Shown: piece after piece, positions 1-10,284 of the stretch | Numbering within the stretch: the first letter of the stretch is position 1 | Layout of the letters: every line of letters starts with the position of its first letter | From: Caecitellus pseudoparvulus | Lineage: Eukaryota > Bigyra: Bicosoecida | Assembly (NCBI GenBank): GCA_965644315.1 | Contig: CBFFRQ010000028.1 | Coordinates: 118,994 to 182,993, forward strand | Length of the DNA stretch: 64,000 nt | Direction of reading: 5' to 3' | Translations under genes and position numbers: made by a program | The notes under the pieces: generated by a model | What the model was told of the DNA's origin: nothing | The model's input: only the letters and a program-made list of their open reading frames with translations | Databases searched by the model: none

Positions 1-790
1 GCCAGGCAAGTGACGCTGCCTTGGCCGGCCATGCTCCACTTGGCAAAGGCAAGGGGGGGCGTGAGGGTGGCGTCCTCCCCTGCCGCTTGCAGCGAGGCAG
101 CCTTGGTCACGGTGGCCAGCACGCTGTCCCAGGCGAAGCTGACTGCACGGCCACCATGCAGCAGGAGCCAGATGGACTGCAGGGTCTGCCTGCAGGGCGC
201 CGGTTTGAACGCAGCAGGGGCCCAGGCAGCCGCGCCCGCCGGCGAGGTGGTCTCGCCACTGCCGTTGCAAGCCACTGACAGGCCAATGATGGGCAGCGTG
301 CTCACACGCTGCTTCAGGCGACACACGCCGTGGTCATGCACTGACAGCACGCCAGTGTCGTCGCCGAGGAACAGGTACCCAGCCACGAAGGCGGCGCAAG
401 TGATGGTGGCACGCACTGGCGGCGGGGCCGTTGTCATGCCTTGTCCTACAGTGCGCGAAAGGAACCCTGCACTCCACGCCGCCCCCACTGCATCTACACG
501 ATGTATGTACAGGACTTCGTGCCCACTCCACAGGGCGAGGCTGCCGTCCGAGCTGAGGGGGGGGCACAGCGTGTCGAGGTGCGGCGAGCGAAACGGAGCC
601 GAAACGCGGCATGCCTCGCGACTCACCCTGCCGCGCACCCGAACGTTCCACGCGAATGCGGGACAGAAAAGGCGTCTGCCAGTGTACTGGCATGTCCCAG
701 GGTGGACACTGCATGGGGAGGGCGCACAGCGGCCGTGCACAGCTGAATGCCTTGCCGCATGCTGTGCCTGCTCGAGCTCGGTTCGTACAT
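1..790 (-). CDS. WD40-repeat protein, partial (runs off left edge)
   Basis: Two exons can be read on the minus strand: roughly 790-627 and 552-1, separated by a 74-nt intron (553-626) with a GTGAGT donor and a C-rich CAG acceptor. Across the junction the frame reads GTFGCAAGSDGSLALW followed by SGHEVLYIH, the blade-end pattern of a WD40 repeat. A second blade follows, containing ITCAAFVAGYLFLGDDTGVL and SVHD. The protein continues past base 1, so its size, C-terminus and identity are unknown. The N-terminal start is uncertain; an in-frame ATG lies near 789, but more upstream exons are possible. WD40 propellers are binding scaffolds, and nothing visible tells which complex this one serves. Confidence 0.6.
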
Positions 791-1240
791 GAAGTGCTGT
801 CCACGCCCCCTGCCTTCGCTGCCGGCCATTCTGGCAGGTGCACCCGGGCAACCCGCGACAGCATGTCGAGCAGTGCTTAATAGCTCAGGCACGCTTGCTA
901 CAGTGGCAGACAACTGCGCTGGCACTTGCACGCTCAGTGGTCGATCAATGCAACCAGGTTCGCCAGCGTCAGTGGGCGACCTCGCGAGGGCAGGACAAGT
1001 CACCCTGCACATCACTTCACACACGCCACACTTGAAGAATCGTCGTTTTGGGCCAACTGACAGCCTGCACGGTGCAGCGAGGGCGCCACCTCCTCCTTGC
1101 CCTGCGATCGAAGGCCGTGAGTGGGGTGCTGTGCGAATTCCGCCCCGAGCTGCAGCACCTCTGCGCTTGCTGGTTGCGCGGCACACCCCGCACTCCGCGC
1201 TGCTGCACCTTGCAGGGACCATACACTTGACACGTACCGG
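791..1240. promoter_or_regulatory. Divergent intergenic region
   Basis: This stretch separates the leftward WD40 gene from the rightward hydrolase gene at 1241. Several open frames cross it on both strands but none has recognisable protein character. It probably holds both 5' UTRs and a shared promoter. I see no TATA box or other element I could name. Confidence 0.3.
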
Positions 1241-2503
1241 ATGCTGGCAACGTCACGCAAGGCCTTGTGGCCTCTGTGCCGCAGGGCCTTCTCAACCTCC
1301 GCCGCCAGCAGCTCAGAACTTACCCTGCACCTGCCAAGCGAAGCTGCGCCAGCCTGCATGTCATGGGGCCTGCCCAGCGCCGAGCAAGTGGCTTCCGGGG
1401 AAGCCGCAGACCTGGACGTCTTCGTCTTCACGCACGCTGCAGGCCTGTGCAAGGAGCTGTGGGCGCCGGTGTGGACACACCTGCAGGCTGGACTAGCCGA
1501 CGCTGGGCGGCGTGGCGCCTTCCTCGCCCTGGACGCTGTGGGTCACGGCGACACGCCAGAGGACGGCGCGGCAGGGCGTGACTGGCCCGTGTGGTACCTC
1601 TCTGCCCTGCGCAGTGCCATGCGCACGCACGTGCCGTGGGCAGGCCAGGGCGCCGGGCGCGTGACGGGTGTGGGGCACAGCTTCGGCAGCGTGCCGCTCA
1701 TGCAGCATGCGTGGGCGGCAGGGCAGGACCCCGCTGTGCTGGCAGCCCTGCCCCACCGCCCTGGCATGCCCTCCCTGTGCCCCATGACGCCCGCCTTCGA
1801 CCACCTAGTGGTGGTGGAGCCGGTCATGGTGCCCGCCCTGCTGCCGCCCGAGGAGCAACACCGCGACAACGCCCTGTCTCGACAGGCCGAGCAGCGCAGG
1901 CCCAGCTTCCCAGACCTGCAGGCGGCAGTGGAGTACTTCTCCGCCAAGCCCCTCATGTCCACCTGGACGCCAGAGGCGGTGCAGCTGTACTGCCAGTTCA
2001 CGCTACTGAAGGAGGAGGAGGGGCAGGCGACTGCGAACCTGCCTCTGTACGGCGGCAGCGTGGCGGGGGGGCAGGCGCCTCTCCTGGCGCTGTCCCAGGC
2101 GGACTGGGATGCCCCCGCCTCCACCGGCCCCGTGCACCTCAAGTGCCGGCCTGGCTTCGAAGCAGACTGCTACCGTGCCTACCACGAGCTGTGGCACATT
2201 ATGCGGGCGGGGGCGGTGGACGACCAGCCCGCCCTCATGGGCTGCACTGGCACGGTGCTAGTGGGGGACCAGGGCTCAGTGTTCGCAGGGGAGGACAAGT
2301 GGCAGGTGCCGGGGGGGCACCTGGGCCTCTTCACCACCCTGGCGTCCCAGTGGGGCGTGCCCGGCATCACGCACGAGCCAGTGCGAGGCGCCCAGCACCG
2401 CGTCATGCCTGGCCTGGGGCACTTCATGGTTCAGGAGGACCCCGCCGCCATGGCCGGCGCCGTGCTGGACACGCTGCCAGTGGAGGTGCCCCCCGCTTCG
2501 TAG
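1241..2503 (+). CDS. Alpha/beta-hydrolase family protein
   Basis: A single-exon gene of 420 aa. The nucleophile elbow GVGHSFGS places the catalytic serine near residue 147, preceded by the family's VGHGDTP strand, and the usual C-terminal histidine sits in PGLGHFMVQED near residue 394. This is the order expected of lipase/peroxidase-like alpha/beta hydrolases. The ATG at 1241 gives a basic, Ser/Ala-rich N-terminus (MLATSRKALWPLCRRAFSTS) resembling an organelle presequence; the open frame extends further upstream but without better starts. The substrate is not predictable. The stop codon lies 11 nt from the stop of the convergent lumazine synthase gene. Confidence 0.8.
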   Translation: MLATSRKALWPLCRRAFSTSAASSSELTLHLPSEAAPACMSWGLPSAEQVASGEAADLDVFVFTHAAGLCKELWAPVWTHLQAGLADAGRRGAFLALDAVGHGDTPEDGAAGRDWPVWYLSALRSAMRTHVPWAGQGAGRVTGVGHSFGSVPLMQHAWAAGQDPAVLAALPHRPGMPSLCPMTPAFDHLVVVEPVMVPALLPPEEQHRDNALSRQAEQRRPSFPDLQAAVEYFSAKPLMSTWTPEAVQLYCQFTLLKEEEGQATANLPLYGGSVAGGQAPLLALSQADWDAPASTGPVHLKCRPGFEADCYRAYHELWHIMRAGAVDDQPALMGCTGTVLVGDQGSVFAGEDKWQVPGGHLGLFTTLASQWGVPGITHEPVRGAQHRVMPGLGHFMVQEDPAAMAGAVLDTLPVEVPPAS

Positions 2504-2514
2504 AGTGCATTGGC

Positions 2515-3111
2515 TCACTTGGTGAGCTTGGGGTGCAGGTGGCTGGCCTTGGCCAGACGGGCCATGGTCAGGGCTGTGCGACCCCAGTCTGGTCCGTGGT
2601 TCATGTGGGCCTTGCCGGGCACCAGCCCTGCTCGCAGCGTGGCCTGTGCTTCCTCTGTGCACGTCAGGACGCCAAAGACCACGGGCGTGTCGGTGTCCAG
2701 CTGCACGCGCATGATGCCCTGCGTCACCGCTTCGCAAATGTACTCGAAGTGCTTCGTGTCACCCTTGATCAGGCAGCCCACCGCGATGACGGCGTCCACG
2801 CCACTGCCATTGATGAGGCACTTGGCACCAAAGGGCAGCTCGTAGCTGCCTGGGACTTCCTGCAGCACGACGCTGGCGCCGCTGGCCTCCAGCTCGTCCT
2901 GGGCGCCCTTCACGAGAGCATCCACCACAGTGCGGTTCCACCGAGCATGCACGATGCCCACGCGCAGTCCCTTCCCGTCCACCTCTGCAGTGTGGCTCGC
3001 CTGCGAGGGGCATGACGTGCTCAGGAAGTACAGTCTCATGCACAAGCAAGCTCCAAGTCCCTGCCTCACCTTGACCTTCTCCACGCCACTAGGAGCTCCT
3101 TCGGCTGCCAT
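2515..3111 (-). CDS. 6,7-dimethyl-8-ribityllumazine synthase (riboflavin synthesis)
   Basis: Two exons, 3111-3070 and 3000-2515, give 175 aa. The intron (3001-3069, 69 nt) has a GTGAGG donor and CGCAG acceptor and is a multiple of three without stops. The protein carries the family landmarks: VGIVHARWN (substrate pocket), VPGSYELPFG, LIKGDTKHFEYI and VFGVLTC, and ends shortly after the HNHG-equivalent MNHGPDWG. The enzyme condenses 5-amino-6-ribitylaminouracil with 3,4-dihydroxy-2-butanone 4-phosphate in the penultimate step of riboflavin synthesis. The wording of these motifs resembles fungal cytosolic enzymes, and no plastid transit peptide is evident with the ATG at 3111. Confidence 0.92.
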   Translation of the reverse strand: MAAEGAPSGVEKVKVRQGLGACLCMRLYFLSTSCPSQASHTAEVDGKGLRVGIVHARWNRTVVDALVKGAQDELEASGASVVLQEVPGSYELPFGAKCLINGSGVDAVIAVGCLIKGDTKHFEYICEAVTQGIMRVQLDTDTPVVFGVLTCTEEAQATLRAGLVPGKAHMNHGPDWGRTALTMARLAKASHLHPKLTK

Positions 3112-3584
3112 GTTGTTTGCGGATTTTGATGCAACGAGGCAACCTGCGATGCCCAGCTGAGCGCGTCGCACAATCGAGCAGGGGCAAGCCCGGCACCTGT
3201 AATTCTCTTGCGTGTACTGTAGGCGTTCACTGCCACGATGTATATGCCCGCCACTGCAAACTGCTCGCGTGCAGCACGTTGGCAAGCATGCAAGCGTGGC
3301 AGGCTGCAACTCACGAGCAAACACGCCCGATGTGCAGCAGGCAGTGGAGGTCAAACCCACCGTACCCGGTTATGTCTGCCAGCAAAACCTTTCAGACATC
3401 GTTGCCTGGGCGCCAGCTGATCAGCCTGCTGGGCACAGGCTGTGCATGCAGCTCGCCTGGCTGTTATTCCGCACACCACGCCGGCTGCCTCGCGAAGGAC
3501 TGCGCTCCGTGTTGAGGCTGCGGGCGGGACAGCACGAGCCAAGCGCCACATGCACTACATCGAGGCCCACCTGGACACGCAGCC
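3112..3584. promoter_or_regulatory. Divergent intergenic region, 473 bp
   Basis: Lies between the start codons of the lumazine synthase (-) and the PP4R1-like gene (+). No convincing coding exon is visible. It contains a TTATTCCGCACAC stretch near 3461, related to the ATTTCCGC motif discussed in the findings. It presumably holds two promoters and 5' UTRs. Confidence 0.3.
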
Positions 3585-6500
3585 ATGCAGAAGACCGAAA
3601 CAATCAACCGCGATGACCCGGAAGCAGGTGAGAGCGTGCAGGGAGAGCGAGGCGCTTCGCAGAGCCGCACGATCAGCGGCCCCTAGTCGCTGGCGCGCCA
3701 TGTACACAGCCGCAGGCCGCCCTGAGGGTGTGCCAGTGCCCCTCACTGCCCTTGGCGCCCTTCTCCCCGCTCAGCCATTGACTTCCGCTTCATCGTGGAT
3801 GGCACCATGCCACTGCCCAAGCGAGTCGTGGAGTATGCCGTTGACAAGCCCCTGGCGTCTCAGAGGTGAGTGGAGTGGTAGTCGGAGCAGCTCAGTACCT
3901 AGTTTGTGCTGACTACTCTCGCAGTGGGGCCTGACAGCCTCGTCTGCGGCAGCAGCGTGCCCTGTGCAGCGCCAGCAGCCGCACAGCGACTCCACACCAC
4001 CATTGCACCGATGGCGACGCCCCTGGCCCGCCTTCGCAGGGCTGCGCATGTGCGCATGATCACGGCAGCGTTGGAGCTTATCACGTGTGTTTCCGCTGCC
4101 ACCCAGCCCCATGCTCCCTTGCCACGCGCGGCTTGACGCGTTGGCTCGGCGCTGCCCTGCGCAGGCTTCCTGAACTGGAGGCGATCTTGGACATCCTGCT
4201 CTCCATCACCAAGGACACAGAGCCAGACTCCCGCATGAGTTTGGCCAGGCAGTTGCCCACCATTGTCAAGGTGCGCCTTGGCGGTGGCGCGTGCCCTGCC
4301 GCTGCAGCAACGCTGCAACGCAGCCTGCTCACGTTGCCATTCACGCCTGCGCAGAGCGTGCTGAAACATGCCGCGACGCTGGACGACGCCTGCACGCTGC
4401 TGTGTGACAAAGTGCACCCGGCCCTGGAGGCGTTGTTGAAGGATGAAGGCGAAGCTGTGCGTGTGTCGCTGTGGCACGGCCACGAGAGCAACCCACCATG
4501 CACCGCCTTCCTCTGCTGCAGATCGGAGAAGAAGCCATCCAGGCGTTCGTGCGCATCTTCTGCATGACTGTGCACGAGACGACGTACGACATTTGGGACA
4601 TGGTGGAGCGGTGCACGCACAGCAACCGAGAGGACGTGCGGGCCCGCGCAGCCGGCATGCTGTCAGGCGCAGTGAAGCACCTCACGTCCACGAACCTGGC
4701 TGTGACGAAACGCAAGGCCACGCAAAGCGCCCTGGGCGCCTTGTCTCCCACTCAACCCGACCAGGAGGAGGGCGCTGGAGCTGCGGGCAGCAGGCGGGGG
4801 CGTGGTGTGCCTGCGCCCCCCCCTCGCCGTGCACGGGCTGGCGGGTTGCCGGCCATGCCCAGCTTTGCGGAGGAGGGCGAGGGCGAGGGCGAGGGCGAGG
4901 ACGCCTCCGAGGGCGAGCAGGGGGAGGAGGAGGACATTGTCCCCCCCCTGCTCTCCGAGCTGCACCAAGGCATGGACAGCGCGCCTGCGTCCCGGCGGTC
5001 CAGCCTGCCAGGCGCGTCGGCGGATGACCTGCCCGAGGTCATTCGGGTGGAGTTCCTGCAGCAGGCAGCCACGCTGTACATGACCCTGCTGAACGACATG
5101 GACCCCATGGTGCAGATGGCAGCCCTGAGCCCCCCTGTCATCAGCAACGTCGTGGGGCTGCTCATCCTCATGCGGGGCCAGGGCGACGCGGGGGGCCTGG
5201 ACACGCTCGCCTTCGTGCCGGAAGACGACCCCCCCGAGTACGACGACGGGTACTCCCCTTACATCGAGCGGGATGAGGAGGACCTGGAGCCGGACGAGGA
5301 CGAAGATGCCCTGGCGACGTCCCTTGCCTGGGTTGCCGCCCTGCCAGCAGTGGTGGAGGCAGAGAAGGCCAGCATGTTGGAAGCGCCCGCCGAGCTGGGC
5401 GGGGGGCAGTCCTTCACCGCCGTGTTCGTGGATGAAGATGCCCTGAGCGACTTTGAGGACGCGTGGGAGGGCGGCGACGGCGCTGGCGGCATCCAGTTCT
5501 GCGACGGCTTGGAGGAAGGCGCCGACCCCGCCCTGGACGAGTACTTCGGAGACGCCATGTGCGACGTGGACAGGGACAACCGGGGCGAAGTGGCCCTGGC
5601 CCGCGCCCTGCGCCGCCTGGGGGCAGAGGAGTCACCCATGGTCCGTGCCAGCGTGGCCAAGGCCCTGCCTGAGGTGGCTCACGCCCTCCCCGACGCCATT
5701 CGCCGCACCACGCTGCGCCACCTGCTTGTGCGCCTGGCCTGCGACGAGCACAGTGACGTGCGCGTGGCTGCAGCAGCAGCCACAGGGCGCATGATCACCG
5801 CCTTTGCCGTAGAGGCGGCCATTCCGCAGGGCGGCGGGCTGGGCCCCCTATGCGCCTCCATGTCCCCCCTGTCCCCCACTCTGAACCCGGCAGCCCTCAC
5901 CTTTGCAGACGCCAACAACGACACTGGCGTGCCTCTCACCCTGCTCGCAGCCTTCGCGCTGTCTGCACGCGGGCTGCACTGCACCAAGCAGCGCATCGCC
6001 GCCGTCGTGTCGGCAAGCCTGGCTTTCACACGTCTCTCTGCCCGGCACGCGGCGCTGCACCCAGAGGAGTCGGCGATGTCTCCGCAGGGTGGCGTCGCCT
6101 CTTCCTCAGGCTCCTCCACTGACAGCGACAGCGACAGCGACAGCGACAGCGAGGGTGACTCCGCTGCCAGCCACAGCTCGAGCGGCAGCCTACAAGACGG
6201 CTTTGACCTGGAGGAGCTGGATGCCGAGGCAGACTCCCCTCGAGGGCGCTCGCGCTCGTACACGCTGCGTGGTCGGAACAGGGAAGAGGCCGAGTCCGAA
6301 GCAGCCAAGAACGCAGACTTGCGCGCTGCTGCCAAGAGCAGTGGCGGCGGCAAGGGCGCGTCTGCTTCAGCCCCGGCGGACGATGGCGAGGGCGAAGGCG
6401 ACTACGGGCTGTGGACCACCCACGACAAGCTGCAGACTGCCGTCGCACACACCCTGCCTGCCTTGGTGCTGACCCTGGGCGTGCCAGCATGGCATGACAT

Positions 6501-9500
6501 CCTGCGCCGGACTCTGCCTGGGCCGACCCCCCGCGTACCAGCGGCGGTGCGAGAGGCAGCCGCAGCGGCGCAGTGGCCCGCCACTGTGCCCTGCACTACA
6601 CCGCTGTCCCTGCACTTCCTGTCCACGGCTGTGGCGCAGCAGGAGGAGCCGTGCCTGGCCGTCACCTCCACAGTGCTGGCTGGCGCCCACGAAGCGGCAC
6701 GGGAGCTGCGGCACTGCCCCCCAGCCCTGGCCGTGTTTGAGGGCGTGCTGCGGCAAGCCCTGGGTCCCGAGCGGTTCAGGTGGCCCACGCTGCAGCAGCG
6801 TGCTCTGGACGCCTTGCCCCGCGTACTGCAGTGGACCACGCACCAAGACCACGTCTCCTTGACCAGCAGCCTGTACCAGATGGTGCAGCCTGCGCAGTGC
6901 CAGGTGTGGCGCACGCGCTGGAAACTGGCCAGCCTGCTGCCCACCTTGACCCTCATCATGAGTCCGCGGGCCCTGGCTCTGCGCCTGCTGCCCCTCTGCA
7001 ACATCCTCCTGCGGGACCCCGTGTCCATTGTGCGCCGGGATGCGGCCCGGGCCACGGCAGTGCTGCTGTGCCGCCTGCAGGCTGTGGGCCAAGCTGCCCA
7101 AGCTGTGTTGGACCACGCAGCGCAAGCGCATGAGAAGAGTGGTGCGGAGGCGGCAGCAGCAGAGGGTGCCAGCCCCGCGCGCTCGACACGCTCCGTGCTG
7201 CGTTTTGCCGGCTCGCCCTCCCCTCTGAAGCTGGCCCCCTTGGCCCCGTCAGACATCCCCCCTCGCCTCCTGGCACAGTGCCGGGATCTGCAGGGTGTCA
7301 TGGCGGCAGCCGTCTCCCGCACTGGTGCTCAGCTGTGCAGCCTGGCCACGCCCGAGGCGCACTTGGACTGCAAGTCTGCCTTTGTCAAGCTGGGCCAGTT
7401 CCTGTGCTTCCCAAGAGTGCTGCGCAACACCGTCGTGCAGGCCATGGAAGCCCTGTCCCAGGAGCGGGGCACACTGCCCCCCACCATGATGCTGGTCAGT
7501 GCGCCGTCGGCGGCAGGCCAGGGGCAGCGCCACTTCCCAGGCAGCCCTGACGGGGGCGAGGTGGTGCCTGGCCCGCCCTCTGTGCTTCTGTCGCCCTCTG
7601 TACAGACGAGCACAGCCACCCCTGCGCCGCCGCCCGCCACGCCGACCACGGGCGGCCTGACAGTGGACCAGCAGTTTGCCTTGGAGTGGGAGGGCTTGGC
7701 CCTGTCACTGGGCATTCCCTGCCCTGCCCTGCAGCTGTCTGGCACCCACAGCCCAGAGTGCGCTGTGTCCAACACACTGGCCGCCGCAGCACACTTTGAA
7801 GAGCCAGCTTGCGGTGGCATCAGCGCGACACCGCCGCCAGCAGGCCTCGCACCCCCGCGGCAGAGCCCAGCCCTGGGTGGGCTCGCCTCCCCCTCCACCA
7901 GCGCAGTGCAGCGTGAGGCGACGGCTGGCGGCATTGCCTGCATCACCCGTGCAGAGAGTTCGCTGTGGCGCAGGCAGGGCATCATTGCCCAGGCTGTGGG
8001 CAGCGTGAGTCGGGGCGTGTTCCAAGAGCACTTCCAGACCGCCCTCGTGCGTCTTCTCTCCTCCGGGCGTGTGCAGCGGGGGGGGTACCTGTGGCGCCAA
8101 GCTGTGGAGTTGCTGCCGCCAGACGTCGCCACCACTGTGGATCAAGCAGCGGCGCAGGCAGAAGCCGAAGCCGATGCGTCAGACAGCGACAGCACCGCCA
8201 CCATGGACGGCAGCAGTTCCTGTGCCAGCGAGGAGGAGGGGAGCTCGCCGTCCCAAGCACCCAGCCACACTCGCTCAGGCACTGCGCCGGACTTGGCCAG
8301 CGCACAGGGCAGCCTCACGGAAGACCTGCCCCCAGCTCGACCCAGGCCAGTGTCTGCGCGCATCGCAGTGCCAGTGGTGCCTGCCGTCGTGTCTCCTGCA
8401 GGCACCACGGCGGCCGTGCTGGGCAGCATCAAAGACTCTGGCTCCGAGCGCATCGCTCACTCGGGCTCCATCCCCATGCACACTCCCAGCATCAAGGCCC
8501 CCTCGCCTCAAGTCATCCCACCCCCCACAGCTGGCTCTGGCGGCCTCGCCCGCAGCGCCAGCACGCCAGTGGACGGCCTGGGCGGCTTCACGCTCAGCCG
8601 GTCAGCCAGCACCCCAGACAGGCGGCATGGCGGTGCCAAGCGCACCAGCACCAACAGTGTGGTGTCCCTGGTGTCCCCTCGTGGGCGGCGCCACCGCACC
8701 TCCGCCACGCCCTCCGCCACGGCTGGGCACTCTGGTGCCGAGCTGCTGACGGCAGCCCGGGAGGGGCTGCGCTCCACGGGCAGGGTGATCACATCCAGCT
8801 CCTCCCAGGTGGTGGACAAGCTGCAGGCAGCGGCTGCACGGGCCAAGGGCCGCGTGGCGGCGTCCAAGGGAGCCCAGCGCAGCATGGATGTCATGACGTC
8901 TCTCACCTTTGACCCGGGTGCGTGGGCTGACGACGAGGCTGCCATGGACTTCATGGTGAACAAAGTCATCGCCCAGCAGGAGGAGGCGGAGGCGGAGGAG
9001 GAGGCAGCGAGCCCCAGCACGCCGCCGGCTGCCGACGAAGCGAGCACGGTGGAGCGCCCCAGGCCCCACCGTCGGTCCGCCAGCATCGGCTCCGCACCCA
9101 CTCGCAGGCAGCGGGCGAGCGTGGGTGCGTCAGTGCCCAGCCCCGAAAAGGCGCGGGCCTTGTGGCGGCAGCGCGACAGGCAGTCCAGCAGCGACAGCCT
9201 GCCTCTGCCTCCACCCTCGGCTGCCCATGTGTCGTCCAGCCTGCGCAAGCCGACCCCGGCAGCCCCCCTGCCGGAGGAGGGTCCCGTGGAGCCAGGCGAG
9301 GACTCCCTGGCCCCCCTGCCCTCGGCGCGCAAGCCAGTGTCCAGCGCCGGCGTGCTTGACTCGCCCACCCGCCGCAAGTCCCGGCGTGCGACAGCGATGG
9401 GCATGGAAGGCGCAGTTGCCAGTGCTCGTGCCGAGGCGGCCCAATCACGCAAGCCCCCTGCCCCCAAGCCCAAGGCGCCCAAGCCCACTGCCAAGAAGGG

Positions 9501-10071
9501 CCTCGCACACTTCAAGTACCTCGCCATGCTCAAGGCCAGTGGCGCAGACAGTGAGAAGGAGCCGCCCCCGCCCCCTCGACGTGACAGCGCGCCCAAGCCC
9601 CCAGCGAAGCCGGCAGGAGCTGCCGCTGGGCACAGTACGCCACAGGACGAGGCAGTGGCAACCGGGGGGGCGCCTGCAGGAGCTGGCGCGGCAAGCTGTG
9701 CTGAAGAGCACGGGGAGGGCGCCGGTGATGGCGGCGCCAGCGGCGAGTCACGCCCTCGCCGGCACTCCAAGACTGCCACTGGCAAGCAGAAACGCCGCAG
9801 CCTGGGCGCGCTGGGGTTCATGAAGGCCAACCGGGCGAGCCTCGTGCCCTCCTCAGCGCCGGAGACGCGCCCCTTCTCAGACAGCATTCCCTACGCGGAG
9901 CTGTCGGTGGCCAAGGCCGGCTCGTCGTCCCTGAACTTGGACTGGAGTCGCAAGGAGCAGTACCTCAGCGACACTGAGTTCAGCAGGGTGCTGGGCGTGT
10001 CCCGTGAGGAGTTCGAGGAGCTCCCGCGGTGGCGACAGCAACGCATCAAGCGGGATGTGAGCCTGTTCTAG
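3585..10071 (+). CDS. PP4 regulatory subunit 1-like HEAT protein with C-terminal villin headpiece
   Basis: Six exons: 3585-3627, 3775-3865, 4040-4084, 4165-4270, 4355-4456 and 4522-10071, summing to 1979 codons (1978 aa). The N-terminal exons read like the first HEAT repeats of PP4R1: MPLPKRVVEYAVDKPLAS, then AAHVRMITAALELITLPELE, then DTEPDSRMSLARQLPTIV. Later, HTLPALVLTLGVPAWHDIL and WRTRWKLASLLPTLTLIMSP match the second helical block of that family. In PP4R1 these repeats bind the PP4 catalytic subunit. Between the blocks are acidic and Ser-rich spacers (GEGEGEGED; SDSDSDSDSEGDS), and a long Ser/Pro/Arg-rich region follows. The last ~60 residues are a villin headpiece: EQYLSDTEFSRVLGVSREEF then ELPRWRQQRIKRDVSLF, an F-actin-binding module. 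I infer a phosphatase scaffold tethered to actin. Confidence 0.85.
4875..4900 (+). repeat. GAGGGC hexamer repeat in coding sequence
   Basis: Tandem GAGGGC units encode a Glu-Gly run inside the acidic spacer of the PP4R1-like protein. Tandem coding repeats like this are prone to length variation. Confidence 0.8.
6121..6153 (+). repeat. GACAGC hexamer repeat in coding sequence
   Basis: About five tandem GACAGC units encode an Asp-Ser run in the PP4R1-like protein. Repeated Ser-Asp sites are typical acidic casein-kinase-type targets, so this segment may be phosphorylated (inference). Confidence 0.8.
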
Positions 10072-10284
10072 CGCGTGTGGAGCGTGCCTGTGCAGGCTTG
10101 TCGTGGCGAGATTCAATGCAGGTGTCTGATCTCCCAGCGCCCCACACCAGTTGGTCCGCACTCAGCACAATCCCCATTCTCGACATTCACTTGCAACCTG
10201 ATCCACTCAAGCACATCCCGCAAGTCCGCTTTTCCCTCTGATACATCGAGTCGTCGCGCACCTGTGCTGCACTCCCAACCAGCC

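Noticed and set aside
4471-4521. ATG at 4471 as the start of the PP4R1-like gene
   Set aside because: The bases before 4522 read better as the end of an intron (CTGCTGCAG acceptor). Five upstream exons extend the HEAT homology in phase.
8508-9887. A 459-codon minus-strand open frame opposite the PP4R1-like C-terminus
   Set aside because: Low-complexity Ala/Ser/Arg sequence mirrored from the Ser/Pro-rich plus-strand product; no motif.
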